A stretch of 55,857 nucleotides of DNA from Clostridiales bacterium S5-A14a (GCA_000758905.1 JRNA01000018.1:1-55857), one strand, 5' to 3'; shown: positions 17,256 to 26,148, counted from the first letter of the stretch. Program-made: numbers and translations. Notes: a model not told the origin generated them from the sequence alone.

Positions 17256-17388
17256 ATATGCTCTCCTTGTCATTTGTTTTATAAACTGTGCAAGTATTAT
17301 ACCACAAATGTGTTTGAGCAGGGTATATAAGATTTTTGTTATAAAGATATTATATTAAATCCTGAAGCTGAATAAGTTTTCTTTTTCG

Positions 17389-17417
17389 TTGACTATTGCT
17401 TTTGATGGTGGTATACT
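17389..17417 (+). promoter_or_regulatory. Promoter of the first NSS transporter
   Basis: TTGACT (17389-17394) and TATACT (17412-17417) with a 17-bp spacer, 45 bp before ATG 17462. Confidence 0.7.
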
Positions 17418-17461
17418 TCTCGTTATAAATTATTGGAAATTCGTTTTTAGGAGGCTAAATT

Positions 17462-18853
17462 ATGGGAGATAAGGGTAAATTCAAATCAAATTTCGGATTC
17501 CTTATGGCTACCATTGGGTCGGCTGTCGGCTTAGGTAACATTTGGGGATTTCCTTTTAAGATGGGGAAAAATGGTGGATTTGCTTTTTTGATAATCTATA
17601 TTGTTTTAGCTGTTATTATCGGATACTGCATTATGCTGGGCGAAATCGCGTTCGGTCGTAAGCAGGAAAGAGCTGCTATTGAAGCATATAGAAAACTAGA
17701 TAGTAAGTTTGTTTTTAATGGATGGATAAATACATTAACACCACTATTTCTTATATGCTTTTACTGTACACTCGGCGGCTACTGTCTGAAGTATACTGTT
17801 GCGAATTTTGGAAATATTTTTAATGCCAACTGGGGAACACTTGGCGTTGACAGCGGAGATTTCTTTGGAGGATTTATTTCTGACACTGTGCCAGCTATTA
17901 TTTATGGATTGATCTTCCTTGTGATAACCGTAGTTGTTGTGCTTGGCGGTGTAGCTGGAGGCATCGAGAAATTTTCAGTGATTGCAATGCCAGCACTATT
18001 TGTTATGTTATTAATTGTAATTGTAAGGAGCGTTACACTTCCAGGTGCTATGGATGGCATAGCTTTTATGTTCAAACCTGACTGGTCGGTGTTTCATGGA
18101 TCAGGATGGATTACTGTTCTAGCAGCAGCTGGCGGGCAGATGTTCTTCTCACTATCGATTTCTTCGGGATGCATAATAGCATATGGTTCGTATCTTGGTA
18201 AATCGGAGAATCTAGAAAAGAATTCTGCGGTTATAATTACTGCCGATACAGTTGTGGCTATTTTGGCGGGCATTGCTGTTATGCCTGCAGTGTTTGCATT
18301 CGGTCTTGAACCTGATGCTGGCCCAAGTCTTTTGTTTGTAACCTTGCAGACTGTGTTTAATTCTATGGGTGGATTTGGAGCATTGTTTGGATTTATATTC
18401 TACTTTCTCGTTCTGATTGCAGCACTTACATCTTCGGTTGGCATGCTTGAGGGAGCAGTTTCATCATTTATGGATGAACAAGAGCGAAAAGGTAAAGCTT
18501 CATCTAGAACCTTTGTTACAATTGCGATAGGAATATGGGCTACCTTAGGATCGACACTAGTTTCCGCAGATGCACTAGGAGGCGGCGGACTTCCACATAT
18601 ATTCGGATTTGATACATGGATAGACACTTTTGACCTTATTGCGGAAGGCTTCTTGATGCCGCTTGGAGGACTGTTCATGGTAATAATAATGGGTTGGTTG
18701 AGACCAGGGTACCTTGATGATGAGGTTAGACTTGGATCGTCATTTGGAACCAAAAATTTCTTTTACTTTTGCATGAAGTTCCTATCACCTATATTCTTAG
18801 TGTTCATTTTGATAGGACAGCTCAACGGATTCTTCAAGTGGGGATTGTTCTAA
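17462..18853 (+). CDS. NSS-family Na+-dependent amino acid symporter (copy 1)
   Basis: A 463-residue neurotransmitter:sodium symporter-type protein with about 11-12 membrane helices. The diagnostic TM1 sequence GSAVGLGNIWGFPFKMGKNGGFAF (about 19-42) carries the unwound Na+/substrate site. Later blocks SSGCIIAYGSYL (TM6) and ITADTVVAILAGIAVMPAVFAFG fit the LeuT fold. Bacterial members import amino acids such as Tyr, Trp, Leu or Met with Na+; the substrate cannot be assigned here. The start is ATG 17462 after AGGAGG (17449-17454). A paralogue follows 274 bp downstream with its own promoter, so the two are separately transcribed. Confidence 0.92.
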   Translation: MGDKGKFKSNFGFLMATIGSAVGLGNIWGFPFKMGKNGGFAFLIIYIVLAVIIGYCIMLGEIAFGRKQERAAIEAYRKLDSKFVFNGWINTLTPLFLICFYCTLGGYCLKYTVANFGNIFNANWGTLGVDSGDFFGGFISDTVPAIIYGLIFLVITVVVVLGGVAGGIEKFSVIAMPALFVMLLIVIVRSVTLPGAMDGIAFMFKPDWSVFHGSGWITVLAAAGGQMFFSLSISSGCIIAYGSYLGKSENLEKNSAVIITADTVVAILAGIAVMPAVFAFGLEPDAGPSLLFVTLQTVFNSMGGFGALFGFIFYFLVLIAALTSSVGMLEGAVSSFMDEQERKGKASSRTFVTIAIGIWATLGSTLVSADALGGGGLPHIFGFDTWIDTFDLIAEGFLMPLGGLFMVIIMGWLRPGYLDDEVRLGSSFGTKNFFYFCMKFLSPIFLVFILIGQLNGFFKWGLF

Positions 18854-18905
18854 ACGTAGGATGCTAATAAATTGAAGCTCTGTAATCAAACAAAATAATG
18901 AGAGT

Positions 18906-18934
18906 ATGCCGGGGTTATTGCCTCGGCATTTTTA
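18906..18934 (+). terminator. Terminator after NSS copy 1
   Basis: ATGCCGGGG (18906-18914) pairs with CCTCGGCAT (18921-18929, one G-U) and is followed by TTTTT. Confidence 0.8.
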
Positions 18935-19061
18935 GTTGAGATGACTAGGCTTATAAGTCGCAGTATTTATTGAAAAAATTAAATAAAGGCATATAAATTT
19001 AAGAGAATATTTTAAATAATTTGTTTAAAAAAACAAAAAATAATTATTTTTTATATTTTTG

Positions 19062-19089
19062 TTGACAAATATAAAAACCTGTGTATAAT
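19062..19089 (+). promoter_or_regulatory. Promoter of the second NSS transporter
   Basis: Perfect TTGACA (19062-19067) and perfect TATAAT (19084-19089) with a 16-bp spacer in a very AT-rich stretch (18970-19080). This is among the strongest-looking promoters in the window. Confidence 0.8.
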
Positions 19090-19127
19090 GGAAATATCAC
19101 ATTTTTAACACGTAGGAGGATATTTCA

Positions 19128-20534
19128 ATGGAACAACATAAGAAAGGTCAATGGGGAAACCAATTTGGCTTCTTAATGGCTGCGGTAGGCTCTGCCGTAG
19201 GACTAGGTAATTTATGGGCATTCCCATACAAGATGGGGAAAAATGGTGGATTTGCATTTTTATTTATTTATCTCATTATCGTTGCTTTCGTTGGAATTAT
19301 CATTACTATTACAGAACTCAGTATTGGAAGGAAAACCGGTAAAGGTGTTGTAGGAGCTTATAGAGAGCTAGGAAAGAAATATGCACCAATAGGTTGGTTT
19401 GGCGTTATATCACCATTTCTGATCATGTCTTTTTATATGATGCTCGGTGGATATACTCTTAAATATATGGTTGCAAACCTGGGAGATATATTTAATGCAA
19501 GTTGGGGATATCAGGGAGCAGGAATGGAAACCGCTGAATATTTCCAGTCGTTTTTCAGTAACCAATTAGAGTCGGTTGTATATACAGTTATATTTGTTTT
19601 ATTAACTGCTGCCATAGTTAGAGGTGGCGTTTCCGAAGGAATAGAGAAATTTTCGAAGGTCGCAATGCCTGCACTTTTTCTGATGCTAGTTGCGGTTATT
19701 ATAAGGAGTGTCACCCTACCAGGAGCTTCAGAAGGTCTTAGATTTGTATTTGAGCCAAACTTCGAAGTGTTCAAGGGCAGCGGCTGGGTTAATGTATTTG
19801 CAGCGGCAGGTGGTCAGGCGTTCTTCTCATTGTCGCTTGGTATGGGAATAATGATAACTTATGGATCATATCTAAAAAAAGAAGAAGATCTAAAGCTAAA
19901 TTCAATAGTTATACCAGTTGCTGATACTATTATCGCTGTAATGGCTGGTATGGCAATCATGCCTGCAGTATTTGCTGGCGGACTTGAACCAGCTGCAGGA
20001 CCTGGACTTCTTTTTGTAACACTACAGACCGTATTCTCATCGATGGGAGCTGGAGGTCCGCTATTTGGATTTGTTATGTATTTTCTAGTATTCATTGCAG
20101 CTATAACATCATCAATATCTCTTCTAGAAACGGTTGTTGCAGTAGTTGTTGATATGAAACTTGAGAAATCAAAGGAATTCAACAAGAAGAAGATAACATT
20201 CTGGTGTACAGCAGCAATCTTAGCAGAAGCAGTATTTGTTTCTCTAGATGGCTTGGGAAGCCACGGATTCCCACAGATATTCGGCCAGTCAACATGGCTT
20301 GATTCTATGGATCTTGTTTCTGAGGGTGTGCTGATGCCACTAAGTGCTCTTCTTACAGCTGTGATATGTGGCTGGTTACTTCCCGACTTTGTATCGGAAG
20401 AAGTAGAGCTTAACGGCAAATTTACATGGAAGAAATTTTATATGTTCTGTATAAGATTTGTTGTGCCACCTGTAATGCTCTTGGTATTACTCGGACAACT
20501 TGATAACTTCTTTAAATTTGGCATATTTAACTAA
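19128..20534 (+). CDS. NSS-family Na+-dependent amino acid symporter (copy 2)
   Basis: A 468-residue paralogue of the preceding transporter with the same TM1 signature (GSAVGLGNLWAFPYKMGKNGGFAF) and the TM6 block SLGMGIMITYGSYL. The two proteins align over their whole length but differ at residues lining TM1 (Ile/Leu, Gly/Ala and Phe/Tyr changes) and TM6. They probably therefore differ in substrate preference. The start is ATG 19128 after AGGAGGA. The TM6 contact region reads SLSLGMG here and SLSISSG in copy 1. The gene is monocistronic, with a strong consensus promoter and a structured terminator region downstream. Confidence 0.92.
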   Translation: MEQHKKGQWGNQFGFLMAAVGSAVGLGNLWAFPYKMGKNGGFAFLFIYLIIVAFVGIIITITELSIGRKTGKGVVGAYRELGKKYAPIGWFGVISPFLIMSFYMMLGGYTLKYMVANLGDIFNASWGYQGAGMETAEYFQSFFSNQLESVVYTVIFVLLTAAIVRGGVSEGIEKFSKVAMPALFLMLVAVIIRSVTLPGASEGLRFVFEPNFEVFKGSGWVNVFAAAGGQAFFSLSLGMGIMITYGSYLKKEEDLKLNSIVIPVADTIIAVMAGMAIMPAVFAGGLEPAAGPGLLFVTLQTVFSSMGAGGPLFGFVMYFLVFIAAITSSISLLETVVAVVVDMKLEKSKEFNKKKITFWCTAAILAEAVFVSLDGLGSHGFPQIFGQSTWLDSMDLVSEGVLMPLSALLTAVICGWLLPDFVSEEVELNGKFTWKKFYMFCIRFVVPPVMLLVLLGQLDNFFKFGIFN

Positions 20535-20598
20535 AGATAAAACGGGTTTTAAAATCAATCTTCTCTAAAATATAATTAATAATAATACAAAATAAAAG

Positions 20599-20676
20599 TT
20601 AGGATGCCACCTAATTTTAGAAAATTCTCTTTCGAAAGACGGTTGTTTTGCAACACATCGGAGGAGAATTTTTTAT
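20599..20676 (+). terminator. Double-hairpin terminator region after NSS copy 2
   Basis: A small hairpin TTAGG-ATGCCA-CCTAA (20599-20614) is followed by a larger structure. In the latter, AAAATTCTC (20631-20639) pairs with GAGAATTTT (20664-20672), enclosing an inner GTTG..CAAC hairpin and ending in a run of T. The elaborate inner loop is longer than a simple terminator needs; a regulatory RNA role is possible but not shown. Confidence 0.6.
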
Positions 20677-20685
20677 TAAAGTAAA

Positions 20686-20753
20686 ACTTTATTGAATTAG
20701 CGAGTTGACATGCAGCCAAAGCTATGATAGAATACATGTACTTTATTGAATTA
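20686..20753 (+). repeat. Direct repeat flanking the ABC importer promoter
   Basis: The 14-mer ACTTTATTGAATTA occurs at 20686-20699 and again at 20740-20753, one copy just upstream of the -35 and one just downstream of the -10. A 54-bp centre-to-centre distance (about five helical turns) is suitable for a looping or cooperative regulator. The regulator is unknown. Confidence 0.5.
20705..20733 (+). promoter_or_regulatory. Promoter of the amino-acid ABC importer operon
   Basis: TTGACA (20705-20710) and TAGAAT (20728-20733) with a 17-bp spacer, about 39 bp before ATG 20772. Confidence 0.7.
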
Positions 20754-20771
20754 AACAGATGAGGTGGAAAA

Positions 20772-21608
20772 ATGAAAAAGAGAATTAGCAAAAGAGTTAT
20801 AGCATTAGGATTTGTAGCCTTGATGGTACTATCCGCCGTTTTTATCACGGGATGTAATGATGACAAGAAAGCATCTGATGACGGCAAAGATAATTACGAT
20901 CTTGGTACAGAGGGAACATTTACTGTAGGCCTTGACGATACATTCGCACCGATGGGGTTCAGAGATGATAAGGGCGAGCTTGTTGGATTTGATATTGATC
21001 TTGCTACTGCTGTTGCAAAAAAAATGGGGCTTGAAATTAAGTTCAAACCAATCAACTGGGATGCAAAGGACATGGAACTCAAATCTAAGAATGTAGACTG
21101 CATATGGAATGGAATGTCCCAGACTCCTGAGCGTGAAAAGGCAATGTCTCTTTCAAAGAAATATTTAAACAACAAAATAATTCTCATGACACAAAAAGAT
21201 GATGTTGACGTTAAAACTTCAGCAGATCTAGCTAAGTACAATATAGGAACACAGGCGGATTCGTCTGCTCTTGAGATGCTAAGTAAAAACGAAAATTACA
21301 AGGATTTCAAAGATAAAATTACGGAATACAAGTCTTACGACGATGCTATTTTGGACATGAAAGCAGGCAGGATTGACGTAATCGCAATAGACCAGGTTCT
21401 CGGCGAATATAAGAACAAGAATATGGGAGAAGCCATGAAATCCCTTGAATATAATCTGGGAGACGACTTTTATGTAATTGGATTTAGGAAAGACGGTAAG
21501 GCCTTGACAAAGGGCGTTAACAAAGCAATCAAAAACTTGATCGATAGCGGCGAAGCAGCAAAAATCAGTGAAAAATGGTTCGGCAAAGATATAGTTGTAT
21601 TCAAATAG
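20772..21608 (+). CDS. Amino-acid ABC transporter substrate-binding lipoprotein
   Basis: A 278-residue family-3 extracellular solute-binding protein. The signal peptide has a lipobox (FITGC, Cys at about 28), followed by a charged linker and the mature fold. Family blocks are FTVGLDDTFAPMGFRDDKGELVGFDIDLATAVAKKMG (about 51-87) and CIWNGMSQTPEREKAMSLSKKYL. It would be anchored outside the membrane and deliver a polar amino acid (cystine, Glu/Gln, Arg or His type) to the permease downstream. The start is ATG 20772 after GAGGTGG. It is the first gene of a three-gene operon with normal length. Confidence 0.9.
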   Translation: MKKRISKRVIALGFVALMVLSAVFITGCNDDKKASDDGKDNYDLGTEGTFTVGLDDTFAPMGFRDDKGELVGFDIDLATAVAKKMGLEIKFKPINWDAKDMELKSKNVDCIWNGMSQTPEREKAMSLSKKYLNNKIILMTQKDDVDVKTSADLAKYNIGTQADSSALEMLSKNENYKDFKDKITEYKSYDDAILDMKAGRIDVIAIDQVLGEYKNKNMGEAMKSLEYNLGDDFYVIGFRKDGKALTKGVNKAIKNLIDSGEAAKISEKWFGKDIVVFK

Positions 21609-21627
21609 AACCTGAGGGAGACGCAAA

Positions 21628-22293
21628 ATGATATTAAAACCACTGATTGAAAATTGGCAATTACTACTTGAAGGAACCTTTATGGTTATCAAACTCTTCC
21701 TTGCTACTTTGATATTTGCTCTCCCTCTGGGACTTCCCATAGCTCTTGGTGCAAATAGTCGAATCTACCCGATTCGGCTATTGTGCCAGGGATATGTCTG
21801 GGTTTTTCGAGGAACACCGCTCCTAATGCAGATGTTCTTCTTTTATTTTTTCATACCGATTAACCTAGGGATTGCACCATCACTTTTTGCAACAATAGCA
21901 TTCACATTCGTACTGAACTATGCTGCATATTTTGCAGAAATATACAGAGGAGGCATAAATAGCATCGACAGGGGCCAATTTGAGGCGGCTCACTCTCTCG
22001 GGCTCACAAAATGGCAGACCACAAGGGACATCGTACTCCCGCAGACGATGAAAGCAATTCTACCATCAATATTTAATGAGATCATTACCCTCGTAAAAGA
22101 CACGGCACTTGCGCAAACACTCGGAATGATGGAATTAATGAAGGTTACTTACGGCATCGTCAATAGGACGTCGCTCACGACAATTTTCCTATACACAGCC
22201 ATAATTTATCTAATACTGAACCTAATAATAACGCTTGTAGCAGGTAAACTTGAAACGCACTTCAATAGATATGACGCAAAGGAGGAGTTCTGA
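21628..22293 (+). CDS. Amino-acid ABC transporter permease
   Basis: A 221-residue HisMQ-type permease with about five membrane helices. The ATPase-contacting EAA loop is [33 protein letters not shown] (about 117-149), with the family signature [13 protein letters not shown] before it. It starts at ATG 21628 (a GAGGGAG site upstream) and its stop overlaps the next start (TGATG). It pairs, probably as a homodimer, with the ATPase encoded next. Confidence 0.9.
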   Translation: MILKPLIENWQLLLEGTFMVIKLFLATLIFALPLGLPIALGANSRIYPIRLLCQGYVWVFRGTPLLMQMFFFYFFIPINLGIAPSLFATIAFTFVLNYAAYFAEIYRGGINSIDRGQFEAAHSLGLTKWQTTRDIVLPQTMKAILPSIFNEIITLVKDTALAQTLGMMELMKVTYGIVNRTSLTTIFLYTAIIYLILNLIITLVAGKLETHFNRYDAKEEF

Positions 22294-23042
22294 TGATTTT
22301 ATCACTTATTAACAAAAGTTTTTCAACAGAAATCGATGAGAACGCCTCGAAATGCGATGGCAACAAAATACTAGAAATGCGCGGTATAGTGAAGAAATAT
22401 GGGGATTTCACTGCACTGAAAGGGGTGGATTTCTCTGTAAGGAAACGTGAAATTGTAACAATCATAGGACCGTCGGGTTCAGGGAAGAGCACATTGCTTA
22501 GGTGTATCAACGGGTTGACAGAACCGACTGAAGGTGAGATATTCCTAAACGGCAGAACGAGTATGGTATTCCAGCATTTTAATCTCTTCCCGCACATGAC
22601 CTGCCTTGAAAACATAACTTACGCACCTATTAAGGTGCTAAAATGGCCTAAAGAAGAGGTTGTTGAAAACGCAAGAAAACTTCTGGAAATGGTAAATCTG
22701 TCCGAGAAGGCGGATGCCTATCCTGCTCAAATTTCAGGCGGACAAAAGCAAAGAGTGGCTATCGCTAGAAGTCTTGCAATGAAGCCGGACCTTATGCTTT
22801 TCGATGAGCCCACTTCTGCCCTCGATCCGGAAATAATAGGCTCGGTTCTGAATGTAATGAAGGAACTCGCAAAGGAACATATGACGATGGTTGTGGTGAC
22901 TCATGAGATGAGCTTTGCCAGGGATGTATCGGATCGTACGGTATTTATGGCAGATGGTAAAATACTCGAAGAGGGCAAGCCCGAAGAAATATTTAAAAAT
23001 CCGAAAACAGATAGACTCAAGGCGTTCTTAAGTTCTTTTTAA
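22293..23042 (+). CDS. Amino-acid ABC transporter ATPase with internal deletion
   Basis: A 249-residue GlnQ/HisP-type ATPase. Motifs present are Walker [10 protein letters not shown] (about 67-75), a Q-loop in [13 protein letters not shown], the signature [15 protein letters not shown], Walker [15 protein letters not shown] and the H-loop VVTHEM. Between the strand GEIFLNG and the Q-loop strand SMVFQ only two or three residues remain. Relatives have about 20 more there (the stretch usually reading DGxxL...INxxRxxIG). The protein also has ~26 extra N-terminal residues before the first strand ([13 protein letters not shown]). All catalytic motifs are intact, so it may still work. The start is ATG 22293 with AAGGAGGA upstream. 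Confidence 0.85.
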   Translation: MILSLINKSFSTEIDENASKCDGNKILEMRGIVKKYGDFTALKGVDFSVRKREIVTIIGPSGSGKSTLLRCINGLTEPTEGEIFLNGRTSMVFQHFNLFPHMTCLENITYAPIKVLKWPKEEVVENARKLLEMVNLSEKADAYPAQISGGQKQRVAIARSLAMKPDLMLFDEPTSALDPEIIGSVLNVMKELAKEHMTMVVVTHEMSFARDVSDRTVFMADGKILEEGKPEEIFKNPKTDRLKAFLSSF

Positions 23043-23119
23043 GCATGTCACAAATCTCAATGCACATAGAGAAAATAAAATATATTCCAAAATATTTCAA
23101 GTTTTTTAAAGTTCAACAC

Positions 23120-23148
23120 TTGACTAAAAATAGAACTTGATATATAAT
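23120..23148 (+). promoter_or_regulatory. Promoter of a small membrane protein gene
   Basis: TTGACT (23120-23125) and TATAAT (23143-23148) with a 17-bp spacer, 78 bp before ATG 23227. Confidence 0.7.
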
Positions 23149-23226
23149 TAACCAAAAGAAAGACATCTATAAAATTAGAAGCAAATTTAAACCCTATTTT
23201 TAAATGTAATCAAGGGTGGTGAGGAC

Positions 23227-23583
23227 ATGGATAAGAAGAAGCTGTTTAAAATCTTGGATATCCTTTTAATATTGATTTTTTTAGTGCCGGTTATAATTCC
23301 ACAGTATATTGATACATATATAAATCTTTGGGTTTTGGTTGTTATGACCTTTGTCATGATCGCATATTCTGAAATTAGATCGAAAGTTACAAAGAGATCA
23401 TTTGGGGAATTATCATCCTTGAAACAATTAATAGTTAGCTTTGTATGCTTTTTAGCCATGTATCTAATAGATATTTTGATTGATAGATTTGTAGAATTTT
23501 CTTACTTGATGCCCTTTGAATTTTTGGTTGCGATTACGGCAGGAGAAATATACGAAACGTATTTTGCTAAGACAAGAGTATGA
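23227..23583 (+). CDS. Small three-helix membrane protein, unknown
   Basis: A 118-residue protein with three to four hydrophobic segments (about 8-25, 33-50, 70-90 and 92-110) and a short basic start (MDKKKLFK). It starts at ATG 23227 after GGTGAGG and has its own promoter and a clean terminator, so it is a stand-alone gene. No family is recognised. Its size and layout resemble many poorly characterised Firmicute envelope proteins. Confidence 0.7.
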   Translation: MDKKKLFKILDILLILIFLVPVIIPQYIDTYINLWVLVVMTFVMIAYSEIRSKVTKRSFGELSSLKQLIVSFVCFLAMYLIDILIDRFVEFSYLMPFEFLVAITAGEIYETYFAKTRV

Positions 23584-23593
23584 TTGTCTAGTT

Positions 23594-23617
23594 GGACCTT
23601 TTTTAAGGTCCTTTTTT
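23594..23617 (+). terminator. Intrinsic terminator
   Basis: GGACCTT (23594-23600) and AAGGTCC (23605-23611) form a perfect stem with a TTTT loop, followed by six T. Confidence 0.9.
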
Positions 23618-23641
23618 GTTGCATAAATAAAGCGCTATTTC

Positions 23642-23670
23642 TTGAAAAAAACTGTGTTTTATTATATAAT
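23642..23670 (+). promoter_or_regulatory. Promoter of the zinc-ribbon/UPF0182 operon
   Basis: TTGAAA (23642-23647) and TATAAT (23665-23670) with a 17-bp spacer. It overlaps the longer upstream part of the following open frame, showing that translation begins downstream at 23702. Confidence 0.7.
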
Positions 23671-23701
23671 ATTTTGGAATAATTGTAAGCGAGGAATAGC
23701 C

Positions 23702-24256
23702 ATGAATGTATTTGGAAAGTTGGGTCAATTCATATTAGATAACCAGGAAGTTGTGCAGAATGTTGTAATTTGTGTTTTAGTGATATTATGCATAATATTT
23801 CTGGTATTTTTGTACAAGAAAATAAATAGCGCTTCGAAGAGGAAGGCGGAATCCTATAATAAGATTGAGGGAATTCTCGAAGATATAAGTGGTAACATTT
23901 CACAGCTTCGTAAGCAGGGAGACTTTATTTATATCGACAACTCTTCTAAAAAAAATCATGAGCAAGAGGCTCTTGATGAAGCTATGATTTTGGCTAAATC
24001 GAGTAGGGAGGCACCTCGAGATCCTAGGGATGTATCGGATATCCCGGGAAGAGAAACATCAAGTTCGGATACAGATATTTTGCGCGATTCAATTAGGGAG
24101 TCGGCAATTGAAAAAATCATCAATGCGTCGGATAAGATAGCTGACCTCGATTCGGATATTAAGCCGACGAGGAAGTTTGAAAGCAGGTCGGATAGTGTTG
24201 ATAAATTTGGCCGAGTGTATAATGTCGAAGAGCTTGAAAAGCAAATCAGAGACTAG
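23702..24256 (+). CDS. Single-pass membrane protein with long cytoplasmic tail
   Basis: A 184-residue protein. One hydrophobic helix (about 15-37, VVQNVVICVLVILCIIFLVFLY) is followed by basic residues and a long, charged, probably disordered or coiled tail. The tail is rich in Ser, Asp, Glu and Arg (RDPRDVSDIPGRETSSSDTD). Positive residues after the helix suggest the tail is cytoplasmic. The start is ATG 23702, after the promoter at 23642-23670. It precedes the zinc-ribbon protein by 12 bp, so the two are co-transcribed. No family is recognised; an envelope or division accessory role is only a guess. Confidence 0.65.
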   Translation: MNVFGKLGQFILDNQEVVQNVVICVLVILCIIFLVFLYKKINSASKRKAESYNKIEGILEDISGNISQLRKQGDFIYIDNSSKKNHEQEALDEAMILAKSSREAPRDPRDVSDIPGRETSSSDTDILRDSIRESAIEKIINASDKIADLDSDIKPTRKFESRSDSVDKFGRVYNVEELEKQIRD

Positions 24257-24268
24257 AAAGGTGAAAAT

Positions 24269-26125
24269 ATGTTTTGTAAAGAATGTGGGAAATCTATAAA
24301 TGATGATTCTAAATTTTGTAGCTACTGTGGTAGCAAGGTCGAGCCGATAAACAAAACTCAAGCTTTTGAAACTCTCGGTGATGATAAGTCAAATGTCCGC
24401 GTTTTTGAGCCTAAAGCAGCAAGCAGCGCTGATTCTCATACTGCTGAAAACAATGCTAAGGGTGTTAATCTTAAGAGAACGGCGCACTTTGATTGGGATC
24501 TTGATGGATTTCCAACTGATGAAGGAAAGAAAGAAAAGAAAGTCAGCATCAAATGGGAAGACGTTTTGATGTCTGCAACTTCAGATGATAATTCGACCAA
24601 GATGAAGAGAAAACTTGAGGGACGAAAAACAGATAGTTTTTTCTTCAGTCCTGATAGCGGCCACGGTGCTGATAATCTAAGAGATGGATATGACGGGGAT
24701 GATCTTCAACAAATTATTTTTGGCGATGAAGCAAGATCTGGTGCACTATCAGATGATAGCATGGAATTCCCTGAAAGTGGAGATTCTATTGCTGTAAATA
24801 AATTCTATACTTTTAATAAGAAGAATGAGGAATTCCAAAGGCTTTTGGATAGAGAATACGAAAAACTTAAAAGTGACGATAATCTAGAGGATATAGAGTC
24901 AGAAAATGGATTATCAGAAGATGAGCCTACTTTAGATGCGCAGGATGTGCAGAAGGGAGGGCAGGAGAGCGAAGGTGTTTCGCCCAGCTTTCCTAAACCA
25001 AAGAATGAATCTGGAGACTCCGCAAAAGACGAGGATGCCAATATGGGAGTGCTGGCAGACGGAAAGCAAGTCGATGGAGATGGCTCAGGTTCCGGAAACG
25101 CCACAGGAGATGGAGATCACAGCGAAGGAACAGACGGTGGAGAGACCAGAGAAGGATCTTCAGACCTTGCCACCGAAACAACTGCAGAAGATGGAGCACC
25201 AGATGGAGAGAATGCAGAAGATGCTACAGCAGGTGGAGCCATTGCAGCGGGTGCAGCAGGCGCAGAAAGTATCGCCGAAGCACGAAGGAAGAGAAGAGGA
25301 AGAGCAGACCACAGGAAGAAGACAAAGTTCGACTTCAGTGCGATCTTTGATGACGCAGATACTGTTAACAATGGTGGTAGTATCGAGCAAGAAAAAACTT
25401 CTAACAAGGCTGATGAGCCGAAGGAGACTGTAGTTGAGGAGAAGGCTGCGGCGAATCTGGCGCCGGAAGTATCTAATGATGCTGAGCCTGATGAAGAATA
25501 TGTTAAACCTAGATCTAAGGGAATGAAGGCTCTAAGCGTAACATTCTACATAGTTTTGTTGCTTGTTATCATTGTACTAGGCATTAAATTGGTAGCGCCT
25601 GATAGTTCGCTAGCCGTAAACATTGACAGAACATACGAGACAATAGTCAACAAAATAACGGGAAAGACACCGCAGGGTGCTCAGGTTGAAGAAAACAAGA
25701 CTATGGATGATTGGATAGCAGATGCAGCATCTGCAAATCAAAACATTTCAAAAATACAGTCTAATCCCGATATCAAAGTAAATATTGCAAATAAGGATTT
25801 CAAGGGTGTTGACACAAGTAAGCCTTTTACAGATAGCATATGGTATACGACCGATGATGGAAAAGATGTGTATTATGGTGGAGAGATTGTTAAATCCGTT
25901 GTTGCCTATTATTCTGATTTAAACACATCCTCAGGTGGAATCAATGATGTTAAAGTAGAAAACCTGAAAATTGGAGAAATAAGAACGGGTGAATTTGGAT
26001 TTTTTGTTGCCACTTCAATAAATGATGATAAGGATTCAAAGGGAATTTACAATTTGTACATAGAGCCAGAAGGCACTGTTATGAAGGTATCAGACAGCAT
26101 TGCAGTTGAAAAAACCGAAGAATAG
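24269..26125 (+). CDS. Zinc-ribbon membrane protein with long acidic linker
   Basis: A 618-residue protein. An N-terminal zinc ribbon (C3, C6, C17, C20 in MFCKECGK...FCSYCGS) is followed by about 390 mostly disordered, acidic residues. A Gly/Ala/Glu/Asp-rich stretch lies at about 255-350, including an Ala run (AGGAIAAGAAGAESIAEARRKRRGR). One membrane helix follows at about 422-442 (SVTFYIVLLLVIIVLGIKLVA), then a ~175-residue extracellular C-terminal domain. The layout matches Firmicute zinc-ribbon membrane proteins whose ligand is unknown. The start is ATG 24269 after AAAGGTG. Around 24940-25430 a second plus frame and a minus frame are also open, a result of biased codons in the low-complexity part. 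Confidence 0.75.
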   Translation: MFCKECGKSINDDSKFCSYCGSKVEPINKTQAFETLGDDKSNVRVFEPKAASSADSHTAENNAKGVNLKRTAHFDWDLDGFPTDEGKKEKKVSIKWEDVLMSATSDDNSTKMKRKLEGRKTDSFFFSPDSGHGADNLRDGYDGDDLQQIIFGDEARSGALSDDSMEFPESGDSIAVNKFYTFNKKNEEFQRLLDREYEKLKSDDNLEDIESENGLSEDEPTLDAQDVQKGGQESEGVSPSFPKPKNESGDSAKDEDANMGVLADGKQVDGDGSGSGNATGDGDHSEGTDGGETREGSSDLATETTAEDGAPDGENAEDATAGGAIAAGAAGAESIAEARRKRRGRADHRKKTKFDFSAIFDDADTVNNGGSIEQEKTSNKADEPKETVVEEKAAANLAPEVSNDAEPDEEYVKPRSKGMKALSVTFYIVLLLVIIVLGIKLVAPDSSLAVNIDRTYETIVNKITGKTPQGAQVEENKTMDDWIADAASANQNISKIQSNPDIKVNIANKDFKGVDTSKPFTDSIWYTTDDGKDVYYGGEIVKSVVAYYSDLNTSSGGINDVKVENLKIGEIRTGEFGFFVATSINDDKDSKGIYNLYIEPEGTVMKVSDSIAVEKTEE

Positions 26126-26148
26126 AATGGATAAGGAAACTAAAATAT

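Noticed and set aside
19859-20419. Minus-strand frame of 186 codons opposite NSS copy 2
   Set aside because: Antisense to a clear transporter gene; Ser/Thr-rich translation typical of shadow frames.
25117-25407. Minus-strand frame of 96 codons in the same segment
   Set aside because: Same composition artefact; no promoter or ribosome site.
24936-25433. Plus-strand 165-codon frame inside the zinc-ribbon gene
   Set aside because: It lies in a low-complexity part with biased codons, has no ribosome site, and its predicted protein is Met/Gln/Arg-rich with no plausible domain. The main frame is supported on both sides.
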